DNA from: an uncultured Hungatella sp.
GTDB taxonomy: Bacteria; Bacillota; Clostridia; Lachnospirales; Lachnospiraceae
Reading direction: 5' to 3'
DNA: 64,000 bases
Assembly (NCBI GenBank): GCA_910586845.1
Contig: CAJUJV010000003.1
Coordinates: 27,406 to 91,405, forward strand
Position numbers and translations under genes: made by a program. The notes below the pieces were generated by a model, which worked only from the letters and a program-made list of their open reading frames with translations, searched no databases and was not told where the DNA came from. Positions within the stretch are counted from its first letter, which is position 1. The number at the start of each line of letters is the position of its first letter. This document shows, one piece after another, positions 9,260 through 17,384 of this stretch.

Positions 9260-9320
9260 CCCATCCGATAGCCATATGCCGGTTCATGCAGGCATAACCG
9301 GCACATGGCTACCGGATGGG
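9260..9320 (-). repeat. long intercistronic hairpin before oppB
   Basis: This 61-nt inverted repeat has a nearly perfect long stem (CCCATCCG...CGGATGGG outer arms, TGCCGGTT...AACCGGCA inner arms). On the minus strand a T5 run follows about 9 nt later. It could be a partial terminator or an mRNA stabiliser for the upstream binding-protein message. Confidence 0.7.
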
Positions 9321-9340
9321 GCTTTTGTCCTGCACATTAA

Positions 9341-9375
9341 AACAGGGAGCGGCCCGCCAGGGGCCGTTCCCTGTT
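9341..9375 (-). repeat. second intercistronic hairpin after the binding-protein gene
   Basis: Arms AACAGGGA and TCCCTGTT enclose a second GC-rich pairing (CGGCCC/GGGCCG). It lies 25 bp after the stop of the peptide-binding protein and before the longer hairpin. Confidence 0.65.
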
Positions 9376-9400
9376 CTGAATGCAGGTTAGAAAATATCCC

Positions 9401-11002
9401 TTAATTTCCCCAACTCATCCAATCATAATATGTGTTGCCGCCTGCGTTCAGGTTGAAGCCGGCCAGTGCGGCATCATAAGCGCGGACGTTGTTGCGCATA
9501 TACAGCGGAACCTGGGGGCACAGGTCGTTGAGCGCAAGGTTCAGTTCTGTGGCAACCTTCTCGTTCTCGGCCATATCAATAGTTGCCTGAAGCTTCTCGA
9601 TAAGAGCATCGATCTCCGGCTCGTTGGTACGGGTCTTGTTGGACGCATTGATGGAGTCGGAATGGTATACACCCTGAGCATAAGACAGCAGGGAGTTGGC
9701 TGTATAGCCGCCGATGGCAGCGTCATAATCTCCTGTAGCAGTCACATCAAGATATGTGGCAAGGTCCATGGACTCCAGAGTGATGTCGATTCCAAGGTTC
9801 TCCTTTAAGCAGCTCTGGATAACCTGGCCCACACGAAGCTTGGTATCGTCGGAGCAGATCAGGGCGAATCCGCAGTCAGCGGCATTGAGACCGGACTCTG
9901 CGAAATAGGCTTTGGCCTTCTCCACATCATAAGACGGAGCACCTTCATTGGTGGTTCCCGGGAAGCAGTCCGGAACCATGGAGTCGGCTACAGTACCTGC
10001 GCCGTTTAATGCCACCTGGATGATCGCGTTCTTGTCAATAGCGGCATCAATGGCACGGCGGAAGTTAATATTGTCAAAAGGAGCCTTCTCATTGTTGATC
10101 ATCATGAAGTTATGAGAAGTGGAACCCTCGTTGAACACGGCAATCTTGGAATTGTCCATCAGACGGGAAAGATCGTTGTTCTCCACCTCGACGATCAGAT
10201 CAGCCTCGCCTGCCTCCAGTGCCATGGTACGTGAGGAACCTTCGGGAATGATCTTCCAGATCACTTTCTTAATAGGCGGCTCGCCTTTAAAGTAATCTGC
10301 GAATGCTTCAAATTCCAGGCTCTCGCCCTTGTTCCATGCGGTCAGCTTATATGGGCCGGTACCGATGGGTTCTTTGTTGAAGTCATGTCCGCTCTCGATC
10401 AGAGCAGCCGGAACGATGGCGTTGCCGTGATGGCACAGGTCGATCAGAAGGCCGGACTGAGGGCCGTCTGTTGTGATCTTTACGGTATAATCATCGATCA
10501 CCTCGATGGTTCCGGTGGATGTTCCGTACAGGGAAACATCCGGAGAAGTCTTACAGAGCTCTAAAGAAGCCTTGACGTCTGCTGCCTTCATCTCCTCGCC
10601 ATTGTGGAACTTTACGCCCTGTTTCAGCTTGAACACCCACTCGGTATCGCTGGGGGTCTCATAACTCTCGACCAGATCCGGCTGTACTGCCATGTTCTCA
10701 TCCATGTAAAACAGAGAGTTATGGGTCATCTTGTTCAGATAATCACCGGCCACTGCATTGTGCAGGTTCGTGGTAACGCTGGGCGTCTCGTTGGCTGTTA
10801 CGATGATCAGGGTATCCTTACCGGATGCAGATGCGGAACCGGCTCCGGAACCGCCTGCGGATGCAGTGGACTCTGCCGCTCCTCCTGCCTGACTCTGGTC
10901 AGAACCTCCCTGTTTGTTCCCTGAACCGCAGCCGGCAAACAGGCTGGCAGCAAGGGAAAGGACCATCGCGGTGGCAAAAAGCCGCAGTGTTCTTTTCTTC
11001 AT
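9401..11002 (-). CDS. peptide ABC transporter substrate-binding lipoprotein (SBP family 5)
   Basis: This 533-aa protein starts with a lipoprotein signal peptide whose lipobox SLFAGC gives a lipidated Cys. A Ser/Gly/Ala-rich linker follows, then the SBP_bac_5 fold with the marker KQGVKFHNGEEM. It would sit outside the membrane and deliver peptides to OppBCDF. The ATG at 11002 follows AAGAGGTGAAAG at good spacing; a longer frame starting at 11038 has no RBS. It is the first gene of the operon, behind a near-consensus promoter. Confidence 0.92.
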   Translation of the reverse strand: MKKRTLRLFATAMVLSLAASLFAGCGSGNKQGGSDQSQAGGAAESTASAGGSGAGSASASGKDTLIIVTANETPSVTTNLHNAVAGDYLNKMTHNSLFYMDENMAVQPDLVESYETPSDTEWVFKLKQGVKFHNGEEMKAADVKASLELCKTSPDVSLYGTSTGTIEVIDDYTVKITTDGPQSGLLIDLCHHGNAIVPAALIESGHDFNKEPIGTGPYKLTAWNKGESLEFEAFADYFKGEPPIKKVIWKIIPEGSSRTMALEAGEADLIVEVENNDLSRLMDNSKIAVFNEGSTSHNFMMINNEKAPFDNINFRRAIDAAIDKNAIIQVALNGAGTVADSMVPDCFPGTTNEGAPSYDVEKAKAYFAESGLNAADCGFALICSDDTKLRVGQVIQSCLKENLGIDITLESMDLATYLDVTATGDYDAAIGGYTANSLLSYAQGVYHSDSINASNKTRTNEPEIDALIEKLQATIDMAENEKVATELNLALNDLCPQVPLYMRNNVRAYDAALAGFNLNAGGNTYYDWMSWGN

Positions 11003-11071
11003 AATACTTTCACCTCTTAAATTTATTTGCACAACCATAAGGCTGAATGCATCGAAAAATATTATTTAGTT

Positions 11072-11100
11072 AATATAACATACATTGAGAGGTAAATCAA
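11072..11100 (-). promoter_or_regulatory. promoter of the opp operon
   Basis: On the minus strand TTGATT and TATATT are separated by exactly 17 bp, and the -10 lies 70 bp upstream of the binding-protein start codon. Confidence 0.7.
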
Positions 11101-11228
11101 TACAAAATGTTTCTGAATATACGAGAAACCCAGTAATACCCCTTTTATCCCAGTTGACGGCATCCATGTCCTGGGAACTTTTCTTAAGATTCTTAAGTTC
11201 TTTATTAATTAAATAAAGTCAGTCTCTG

Positions 11229-13238
11229 TTACAGGTATTTTTCAAACCACTGCTCCAGCTCCTTCAGCCGGGTGATACGGTTTCCGGGTTTCCCGCTCCG
11301 GGACAGTTCGTGGTTCTCTCCGTGGAACAGTACCAGCCTGGTGTCGGTTCCCTGACGCTTCACGGCAGAGAACATCTGGATGGCATCTCCCATCCAGCAC
11401 CGGTAGTCCTCATCCGACTGCAGAAGCAGCAGAGGAGTCCTGGCCGAGCCTGCTCCGCTTAAGGGAGACATGGACCACACCTTGTGAAAATCTTCCCACG
11501 GATAAGCGCCCATCTGCAGACGGTTGGCATAGTAACCGATATCCGTGTACAGGCATTTGGTCAGATAATTGGAGATGGAGCGCTGAGACACGGCCGCGGC
11601 ATACCGGTCCGTATGACCCACGATCCAGTTGCACATGAATCCGCCGTAGGAACCGCCGCAGACTCCGATCTTCTCCCCGTCTATGTCGGGACAGAATGTC
11701 AGGGCTTCGTCTGTAAATTCCAGAAGGTCCTCAAAATCGTCTTTCCCAAATACTTCCGTAATATCCGCATATGCCTCGCCTCTCCCGTCGGAGCCTCTGG
11801 GATTGCAGTAAATTACAAAATATCCGTCGTTTGACAGGCACTGATACTCATGGAAAAACACGGTGCCCGACACTGCCTTGGGACCGCCGTGGATCTCCAG
11901 GACAGCCGGATATTTCCTGCCAGGTTCATAGTCCGCAGGCTTTATCACATAGCCTTCCATCTCATAGCCGTTTTTGCTGTGATACCGGAAAGCCTCCGGA
12001 GCTGTGATCTTATGGCTTTCCAGATACCCGTCGTTAAATCCCGTCAGTTTCTTCTCCGCACCGGTCTCCGGGCACAGGGCGTATACCTCTGCCAGGTTCT
12101 GCCCTCTCATGGCCGTCATGACGATGCGGCCGTCTTTTACATCAAATCCCGTGACCGCGCCCCTGGTCCCGGTGACCTCTGTCAGCCTTCCTTCTCTGTC
12201 CATGGCCATGAGCCTGCAGTCTCCCCAAAGGGTCTGCAGAAGATAGAGCACATCCCGTTTCTCACAGTAAGCCATGGCTCTGCCTGCCCCGAATTTTGCA
12301 TCGCTTCCCACCATATTGCCCGTGGAGGCATCGCAGAAAGGAAGCTGCCGCACATCGCCTGTTTTCAGGTCAAGGAGATAAAACCTGGGATGTTTCCCTG
12401 CCCTCTCATAGGTAAAAGCCGTATAGAAAACAGTCTCATTTCCCATAAAGCAGACCTGGTCCACGTCGTAAAAGCCGTCCTTTGCCAGCTGCCTGGTCTC
12501 TCCCGTCTCTTCGTCCCAAAGATAAAGGCCGCATGTGCGGGGCTTTACACTGTCATAGACCGGACCGCACCAGACGATCTTCTTCCCATCCGGCGACAGG
12601 TCAAAGGAAACCACCTCCAGATATTTCTGAGTAAGGCGGGTCATCTTCTCTGTCTTCCCGTCAAAGACAAAGAGGGCGCTGCGCTTTCTGCTGCGGATCC
12701 CCTTGCCGTTGAACCAGAAGGGAAGCTCCTCATAAATGTAATAATCTTCGCCTTCCCTGGCCTCCCAGGTCTCCGGCTCACCTGACTCCTGTTTTTTGGA
12801 GTCCTCAGCCTTTCTGTCTTCTTCGTTCTCATCCGCGGAAGCCATTACCAGCCACTTGTCTCCAAGCTTTCTGATCTTCTCCGCTTTTACCGGAACCGTC
12901 ATGGCTTTCACCGCTTCGCCGCCGTTTAAGGAGATCCGGTAGTACTCTGTCTTATGGTCGGCCTCCTCTTTGTCCATATCCCTCCGGGAGACAAATAAGA
13001 GGGTTTCCCCGTCCAGCCACAGCGGGGATCTGGCCTCCCCCCTGGCCGCAAGCATCCGGCTCTCCCCGGTCTCCTGACTGACTGCCCAGATACTGCTGTG
13101 ATAGCAGTTATCCTCCCTGTCCGCCTGGTTCACCACGCAGACTGCCCACTGTCCGTCAGGAGAAAGGGATACCTCTGACACAAAACGAAACTGAAACAAA
13201 TCATCCCGCGTTACCGGCTTCTTCTCTGTCTGTCCCAT
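11229..13238 (-). CDS. S9 family peptidase (prolyl oligopeptidase / acylaminoacyl-peptidase type)
   Basis: This 669-aa serine peptidase has an N-terminal TolB-like beta-propeller with repeated SPDG blades. The C-terminal alpha/beta hydrolase domain carries the nucleophile in GGSYGGFM, a likely Asp in QSDEDYR and the His in GENHELS. I see no signal peptide, so it probably trims imported peptides in the cytosol. The ATG at 13238 is 8 nt after AGGAGGAG; a GTG at 13244 would be only 2 nt away from that RBS. It follows a paralogous S9 gene with a 2-bp gap and lies beside the opp importer. Confidence 0.9.
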   Translation of the reverse strand: MGQTEKKPVTRDDLFQFRFVSEVSLSPDGQWAVCVVNQADREDNCYHSSIWAVSQETGESRMLAARGEARSPLWLDGETLLFVSRRDMDKEEADHKTEYYRISLNGGEAVKAMTVPVKAEKIRKLGDKWLVMASADENEEDRKAEDSKKQESGEPETWEAREGEDYYIYEELPFWFNGKGIRSRKRSALFVFDGKTEKMTRLTQKYLEVVSFDLSPDGKKIVWCGPVYDSVKPRTCGLYLWDEETGETRQLAKDGFYDVDQVCFMGNETVFYTAFTYERAGKHPRFYLLDLKTGDVRQLPFCDASTGNMVGSDAKFGAGRAMAYCEKRDVLYLLQTLWGDCRLMAMDREGRLTEVTGTRGAVTGFDVKDGRIVMTAMRGQNLAEVYALCPETGAEKKLTGFNDGYLESHKITAPEAFRYHSKNGYEMEGYVIKPADYEPGRKYPAVLEIHGGPKAVSGTVFFHEYQCLSNDGYFVIYCNPRGSDGRGEAYADITEVFGKDDFEDLLEFTDEALTFCPDIDGEKIGVCGGSYGGFMCNWIVGHTDRYAAAVSQRSISNYLTKCLYTDIGYYANRLQMGAYPWEDFHKVWSMSPLSGAGSARTPLLLLQSDEDYRCWMGDAIQMFSAVKRQGTDTRLVLFHGENHELSRSGKPGNRITRLKELEQWFEKYL

Positions 13239-13240
13239 GA

Positions 13241-15196
13241 TCACTGCTCCTCCTTCCCTGCAATCTCCGGTTTCAGATATCGATCCATCCAGTTAAGAAT
13301 CTCTCTCATGCGCACGATCCTGTTTCTGGGTTTTCCCGACCGCGACAGTTCATGGGTCTCTCCCTTCACTACCAGCATCCGCGTATCCACTCCCAGCACC
13401 TTCAGAGCCGCAAACATCTCCATGCCTTCTGCGATGTTGCAGCGGTAATCCCGGTCAGAATGAATAAACAGAGTGGGGGTCTTGCAGCCGGCTATATATT
13501 TGATGGGGGAATGGAACCACAGTTTGTCCACGTCTTCACAGGCGAAGACCGACTGGTTGTCCTTTGTAAAGGTATGGCCGATATCCGACATGTACTCAAA
13601 GGATATCCAGTTGGCGATGGATCTCTGGGAAGCCGCTGCCTTAAACCGGTCTGTATGGCCGATGATCCAGTTGGTCATAAAGCCGCCGTAAGAGCCTCCG
13701 GTCACACCCACTCTCTCCCTGTCGATGTCCGGCTCATGGTCCAGAACATAGTCTGTAAATTCCATCAGATTTTCATAATCCACGGTTCCGTATCTGCCGT
13801 TGATATCACCGAATTCCGTGCCGAATCCGTCGGAACCTCTGGGATTGGTAAAGAACACGAAATATCCTGCATTGGCCCACATCTGCATCTCATGGTGGAA
13901 CACGGTTCCGAATACGGTCCTGGGACCTCCGTGGATGTGGAGGATAGCCGGATACTTCTTTCCCTGCTCATATCCTGCCGGCGGCATCACCCAGCCCGTA
14001 AGAGAAAATCCGTCTTTTGCGGTAAAACTGTATTCCTTCCGCGGACACACCTGCCATTGACTCATATCGTTGAAAAAGGTGATCTGCTTCCCGTCCAGAT
14101 ACAGTTCCGCCAGCCGGTCCCCGTAGAGGCCGCAGACGACCACGTGACCATCCCGGATATCAAAGCTGTCGCAGGAACCCCGGTCTGTCACGACGCCCTC
14201 CAGACAGCCTTCACGGCTGAGAGAGTACACGTGGGCGCTGTCCCCTCTGGTAGTGACAAACCAGCAGATTCCGTCTCCTGCCTTCACCGTCCTGCCGCTT
14301 CCCAGCCGGGCATCGCTGCCTACGCTTCCCTGGCCGCTGCTGTAATCATATTCTGCCAGCAGCTTCATCTCTCCCGTCTCCAGATCCATGGTGTAGAAAT
14401 CCTGATATTTCCCGTTTCCGTAATGGTTGTCCACGGCGGAGGCCACAACCGCCTCGCCGTCTGCCCAGAATCCGATCATTCCGGTACGGCGTTTGTCTTT
14501 CTCCAACAGACATCTGTTTTCTCCGGTATCCATATCATACAGGTAGATGCCGTCGTACTGATCACGGATATCGGTCCACGGATAAGCCTTATAGAGAACC
14601 CTGTTTCCCCTGACGGAATAACTGCTCACATCTGCCGTCTCCTCGGACACGGGGGTCAGCTCCCCTGTGGAAACCCGGTACAGATACAGACGGTTTCTGA
14701 TCCCGTTGGTAAATCCCTCACTGTTGGACCAGAACGGAACCTCGTCCGCCACCTCATAAGCCTTATCCTTTTCCCGGACCCGTTTCTCCAGCTCAGCCGC
14801 AGCCGTAATCAGATACCGGTCCTCGTCGACCCGGTACATCCCTTTGGCCTTCAGCGGCACCTCAAAAGCTTTCACCGCCTCTCCTCCGTCGGGAGAGATC
14901 TCATAATAACCGGTGAAAATCTCATCATCGTCTTCTTTCTCTTTCTTCTTCTCCCTGTCGGCGGGAAACAGAAGGGTTCCTTTTGCCGTCCACACATAGC
15001 TTTTGGCATCTCCTGCCCCGGTCAGCCGGGTAACCCTGCCATCGTCGCAGTGATAAAGATACAGATCACCCTTATAATCATTGTCCTTTAAGTCCGCGTG
15101 CTGAACCACGAAGGCAATGAGCCTGCCGTCCGGCGAAAACGTCGGATTGCTGACGAACTGAAACCTGGTGAATGTTTCGATCTTTATTGGATTCAT
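13241..15196 (-). CDS. S9 family peptidase, first of a tandem pair
   Basis: This 651-aa paralog of the next gene has the same architecture: beta-propeller then hydrolase domain with GGSYGGFM, HSDRDYR and GETHELS. Both share the C-terminal pattern HELSRSGKPxNRI, pointing to a tandem duplication followed by divergence. The ATG at 15196 follows AAGGAAGGATC; the upstream in-frame ATG at 15265 lies within the promoter region and is rejected. The gene is transcribed away from the M20 hydrolase at 15350. Confidence 0.9.
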   Translation of the reverse strand: MNPIKIETFTRFQFVSNPTFSPDGRLIAFVVQHADLKDNDYKGDLYLYHCDDGRVTRLTGAGDAKSYVWTAKGTLLFPADREKKKEKEDDDEIFTGYYEISPDGGEAVKAFEVPLKAKGMYRVDEDRYLITAAAELEKRVREKDKAYEVADEVPFWSNSEGFTNGIRNRLYLYRVSTGELTPVSEETADVSSYSVRGNRVLYKAYPWTDIRDQYDGIYLYDMDTGENRCLLEKDKRRTGMIGFWADGEAVVASAVDNHYGNGKYQDFYTMDLETGEMKLLAEYDYSSGQGSVGSDARLGSGRTVKAGDGICWFVTTRGDSAHVYSLSREGCLEGVVTDRGSCDSFDIRDGHVVVCGLYGDRLAELYLDGKQITFFNDMSQWQVCPRKEYSFTAKDGFSLTGWVMPPAGYEQGKKYPAILHIHGGPRTVFGTVFHHEMQMWANAGYFVFFTNPRGSDGFGTEFGDINGRYGTVDYENLMEFTDYVLDHEPDIDRERVGVTGGSYGGFMTNWIIGHTDRFKAAASQRSIANWISFEYMSDIGHTFTKDNQSVFACEDVDKLWFHSPIKYIAGCKTPTLFIHSDRDYRCNIAEGMEMFAALKVLGVDTRMLVVKGETHELSRSGKPRNRIVRMREILNWMDRYLKPEIAGKEEQ

Positions 15197-15236
15197 CTTG
15201 ATCCTTCCTTTCTTATGGGGAATTTCCAATTGTTTT

Positions 15237-15265
15237 ATTATATCTAACGGGAACCGGAAGTTCAA
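15237..15265 (-). promoter_or_regulatory. promoter of the tandem S9 peptidase genes
   Basis: On the minus strand TTGAAC and TATAAT are spaced 17 bp apart. The -10 is about 40 bp upstream of the S9 start codon at 15196. Confidence 0.75.
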
Positions 15266-15283
15266 TTGTTTTAACCGGAAAAC

Positions 15284-15311
15284 TTGAATTTTTCCGGAGA
15301 ACTTCTATAAT
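15284..15311 (+). promoter_or_regulatory. divergent promoter of the M20 amidohydrolase gene
   Basis: TTGAAT and a perfect TATAAT are separated by 16 bp, 38 bp before the ATG at 15350. The two divergent promoters leave only 18 bp between their -35 boxes. Confidence 0.75.
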
Positions 15312-15349
15312 AGAGAGTAGATTTTCACCAACTGAAAAGGAGAACCCTC

Positions 15350-16525
15350 ATGAACAAAGAATTGATCAAAACCTATGTCAGTCAGGTCTATGATGAGGCA
15401 GTGCTTTTCCGCAGATATCTCCACGCCCATCCGGAGCTGTCCATGAAGGAAAAAGAAACTACCGCATACCTGGCTTCTGTCCTGGAAAAGAATTCTATCC
15501 CCTACACCTTGAACCCGGCAGGACACGGCCTGGTCGCCCGGATCCGGGGGACAAAACCCGGCAGGGTTCTGGCCTTCCGGGCCGATATGGACGCCCTTCC
15601 GATCCAGGAGGAAACAGGACTTCCCTTCGCATCGGAAAATCCGGGAGTCATGCATGCCTGCGGACACGACTGCCATATGGCTGTCCTTCTGGCCTTCGGC
15701 CTGGTGATGGCCAGACATCCGGAGCTCATCGAAGGCACTGTGGTGCTGATCTTCCAGCCCTCAGAGGAGAAATTCCCCGGCGGAGCCTCTCCCATGATCA
15801 AGGCCGGGCTTCTGGATGACGTGGATGCCTATTACGGATATCATGTGGCTCCGGAACTGAAGACCGGCGAGATCGGCTGTAAAGACGGCCCCGTCATGGC
15901 AAGCCCCACTACCTTCTGGGTAGATATAAAAGGAAAAAGCGGTCACGGCGCAAAGCCTCAGGATGCCGTGGACCCCATCGTCATGGCCTGCCAGATGGTC
16001 ATGGCCTTCCAGACCATCGTAAGCCGCAGCGTCCATCCCTGCGACAATGCGGTAGTCAGCTGCTGCCAGATCCACAGCGGAACTACAGAAAATGTCATCC
16101 AGGAGAGCGCTCAGATCGTGGGCACTATCCGTACCTACTATGATTCCACTCTGAAGCTGATCACGGACCGAATGACCGCCATAGCCGAACATACGGCCAG
16201 AGCCATGGGAGGATCGGCTACGGTCAGATATGAGTACAGTTACCCGGCCGTACTGAATCCGGCCGATCATGCCGGTCTGATCCGCCAGGCTGCCAGAGAA
16301 CTGGGATACACTCCTCTGGATGATATCTATCCCTCCATGGTAGGAGAAGATTTTGCCTATTATCTGCTCCACAAGACAGGGGGCCATTTCTTCCTCGGCG
16401 TGGGCGGCGACTGCTCCGGCACCTACTATCCCCTCCACAGCGCCTTTATGTGCCCTGACGAACAGGCTCTGGCCGTGGGCTGTGAGATGCTCCTGGGCAT
16501 CTATGAACTGGCACTGAAAAAATAG
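15350..16525 (+). CDS. M20 family amidohydrolase (hippurate hydrolase-like)
   Basis: This 391-aa enzyme has AHPELS near residue 29, the metal motif HACGHD, the catalytic-Glu region PSEEKFPGGA, the lid motif GKSGHGAKP, and GEDFAYYL with a late metal-binding His. Family members remove acyl or aminoacyl groups from amino acids (hippurate, N-acetyl amino acids). AAAGGAG precedes the ATG. It probably forms a two-gene unit with the downstream TrmH-type gene and sits back to back with the S9 peptidases, in keeping with peptide and amino-acid conjugate use. Confidence 0.9.
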   Translation: MNKELIKTYVSQVYDEAVLFRRYLHAHPELSMKEKETTAYLASVLEKNSIPYTLNPAGHGLVARIRGTKPGRVLAFRADMDALPIQEETGLPFASENPGVMHACGHDCHMAVLLAFGLVMARHPELIEGTVVLIFQPSEEKFPGGASPMIKAGLLDDVDAYYGYHVAPELKTGEIGCKDGPVMASPTTFWVDIKGKSGHGAKPQDAVDPIVMACQMVMAFQTIVSRSVHPCDNAVVSCCQIHSGTTENVIQESAQIVGTIRTYYDSTLKLITDRMTAIAEHTARAMGGSATVRYEYSYPAVLNPADHAGLIRQAARELGYTPLDDIYPSMVGEDFAYYLLHKTGGHFFLGVGGDCSGTYYPLHSAFMCPDEQALAVGCEMLLGIYELALKK

Positions 16526-16551
16526 AACACCGTTTATAAAGGAGTCTCCCC

Positions 16552-17376
16552 ATGCCCCGAATGATCCCCGTAACGGACCTGTGTGCTCCGGAACTGGATA
16601 TTTATGCCCGCCTGTCGGAGACACAGCTGCTCCGATTTTACGAACCACAAAACGGACTTTTCATCGCGGAAAGCCCCAAAGTCATCGAGCGCGCTCTGGA
16701 CAGCGGATACCTGCCGGTCTCCATGCTTCTGGAAGAAAAACCTGTGGACGGCCATACCCGAAAGATCCTGGAACGCTGCGGGGATATCCCGGCCTACACC
16801 GCGGACTCCCGGGTTCTGGCCCGGCTCACCGGGTTCCATCTGACCCGGGGCATGCTGTGTGCCATGAGGCGCCGTCCCCTGCCGGCCGTGAGAGATATAT
16901 GCGCCAAAGCACACCGGATCGCCGTGCTGGAACATGTGATGAACCCTGCCAATATAGGTGCCGTCATCCGTTCCGCGGCTGCTCTGGGCATGGACGGAGT
17001 GCTCCTGACCCCCTCATGCTGCGATCCCCTCTACCGCCGGGCCATCAGAGTCAGTATGGGTACGGTGTTTCAGATCCCCTGGACTTACCTGGACCAGGAA
17101 GCTTCTGTGCCCGTCCTGAGGGAACTGGGATTTCGGACAGCCGCCATGGCTTTATGCAGCCAGTCCGTCAGTATCGAAGATCCTGTTGTCATGTCTGAGG
17201 ATAAACTGGCTGTGATCCTTGGATCCGAGGGCGACGGACTCTCTGCCGGGACCATAGAGGACTGCGATTACACCCTGCAGATCCCCATGTATCATAATGT
17301 AGATTCACTCAACGTGGCGGCTGCCAGCGCCGTAGCTTTCTGGCAGCTGTGCAAAAAACAGAAGGACCGGTTCTAA
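16552..17376 (+). CDS. TrmH/SpoU family RNA 2'-O-methyltransferase
   Basis: This 274-aa protein has an N-terminal RNA-binding substrate domain and the knotted SpoU domain. Its three motifs are visible: NPANIGAVIRSAAALG, ILGSEGDGLS and NVDSLNVAAASAVAFW. The family methylates ribose 2'-OH in rRNA or tRNA with SAM; the target base is not predictable. It has a Shine-Dalgarno sequence AAAGGAG and lies 26 bp after the M20 gene. Its TAA stop shares bases with the TAG stop of the convergent fusion gene. Confidence 0.9.
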   Translation: MPRMIPVTDLCAPELDIYARLSETQLLRFYEPQNGLFIAESPKVIERALDSGYLPVSMLLEEKPVDGHTRKILERCGDIPAYTADSRVLARLTGFHLTRGMLCAMRRRPLPAVRDICAKAHRIAVLEHVMNPANIGAVIRSAAALGMDGVLLTPSCCDPLYRRAIRVSMGTVFQIPWTYLDQEASVPVLRELGFRTAAMALCSQSVSIEDPVVMSEDKLAVILGSEGDGLSAGTIEDCDYTLQIPMYHNVDSLNVAAASAVAFWQLCKKQKDRF

Positions 17377-17384
17377 TTCCGGTC
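17364..17384. terminator. hairpin spanning two overlapping convergent stop codons
   Basis: Arms GGACCGG and CCGGTCC flank the shared stop codons at 17373-17376. The stem lies within the 3' ends of both coding regions and could act on both transcripts; the following T-run is short. Confidence 0.5.

Noticed and set aside
11022..11036. TTATTTGCACAACC upstream of the peptide-binding protein, like the AraC repeats
   Set aside because: Only one copy, inside the transcribed leader and without the 21-bp partner, so probably chance.
13352..15091. 579-aa open frame on the plus strand opposite an S9 peptidase
   Set aside because: It mirrors a clear S9 peptidase with catalytic motifs and has no recognisable domain or RBS. 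Similar long antisense frames (for example at 1805-2785, 18282-19352, 20528-21598, 47743-48948 and 52249-53556) come from GC-rich codon bias.
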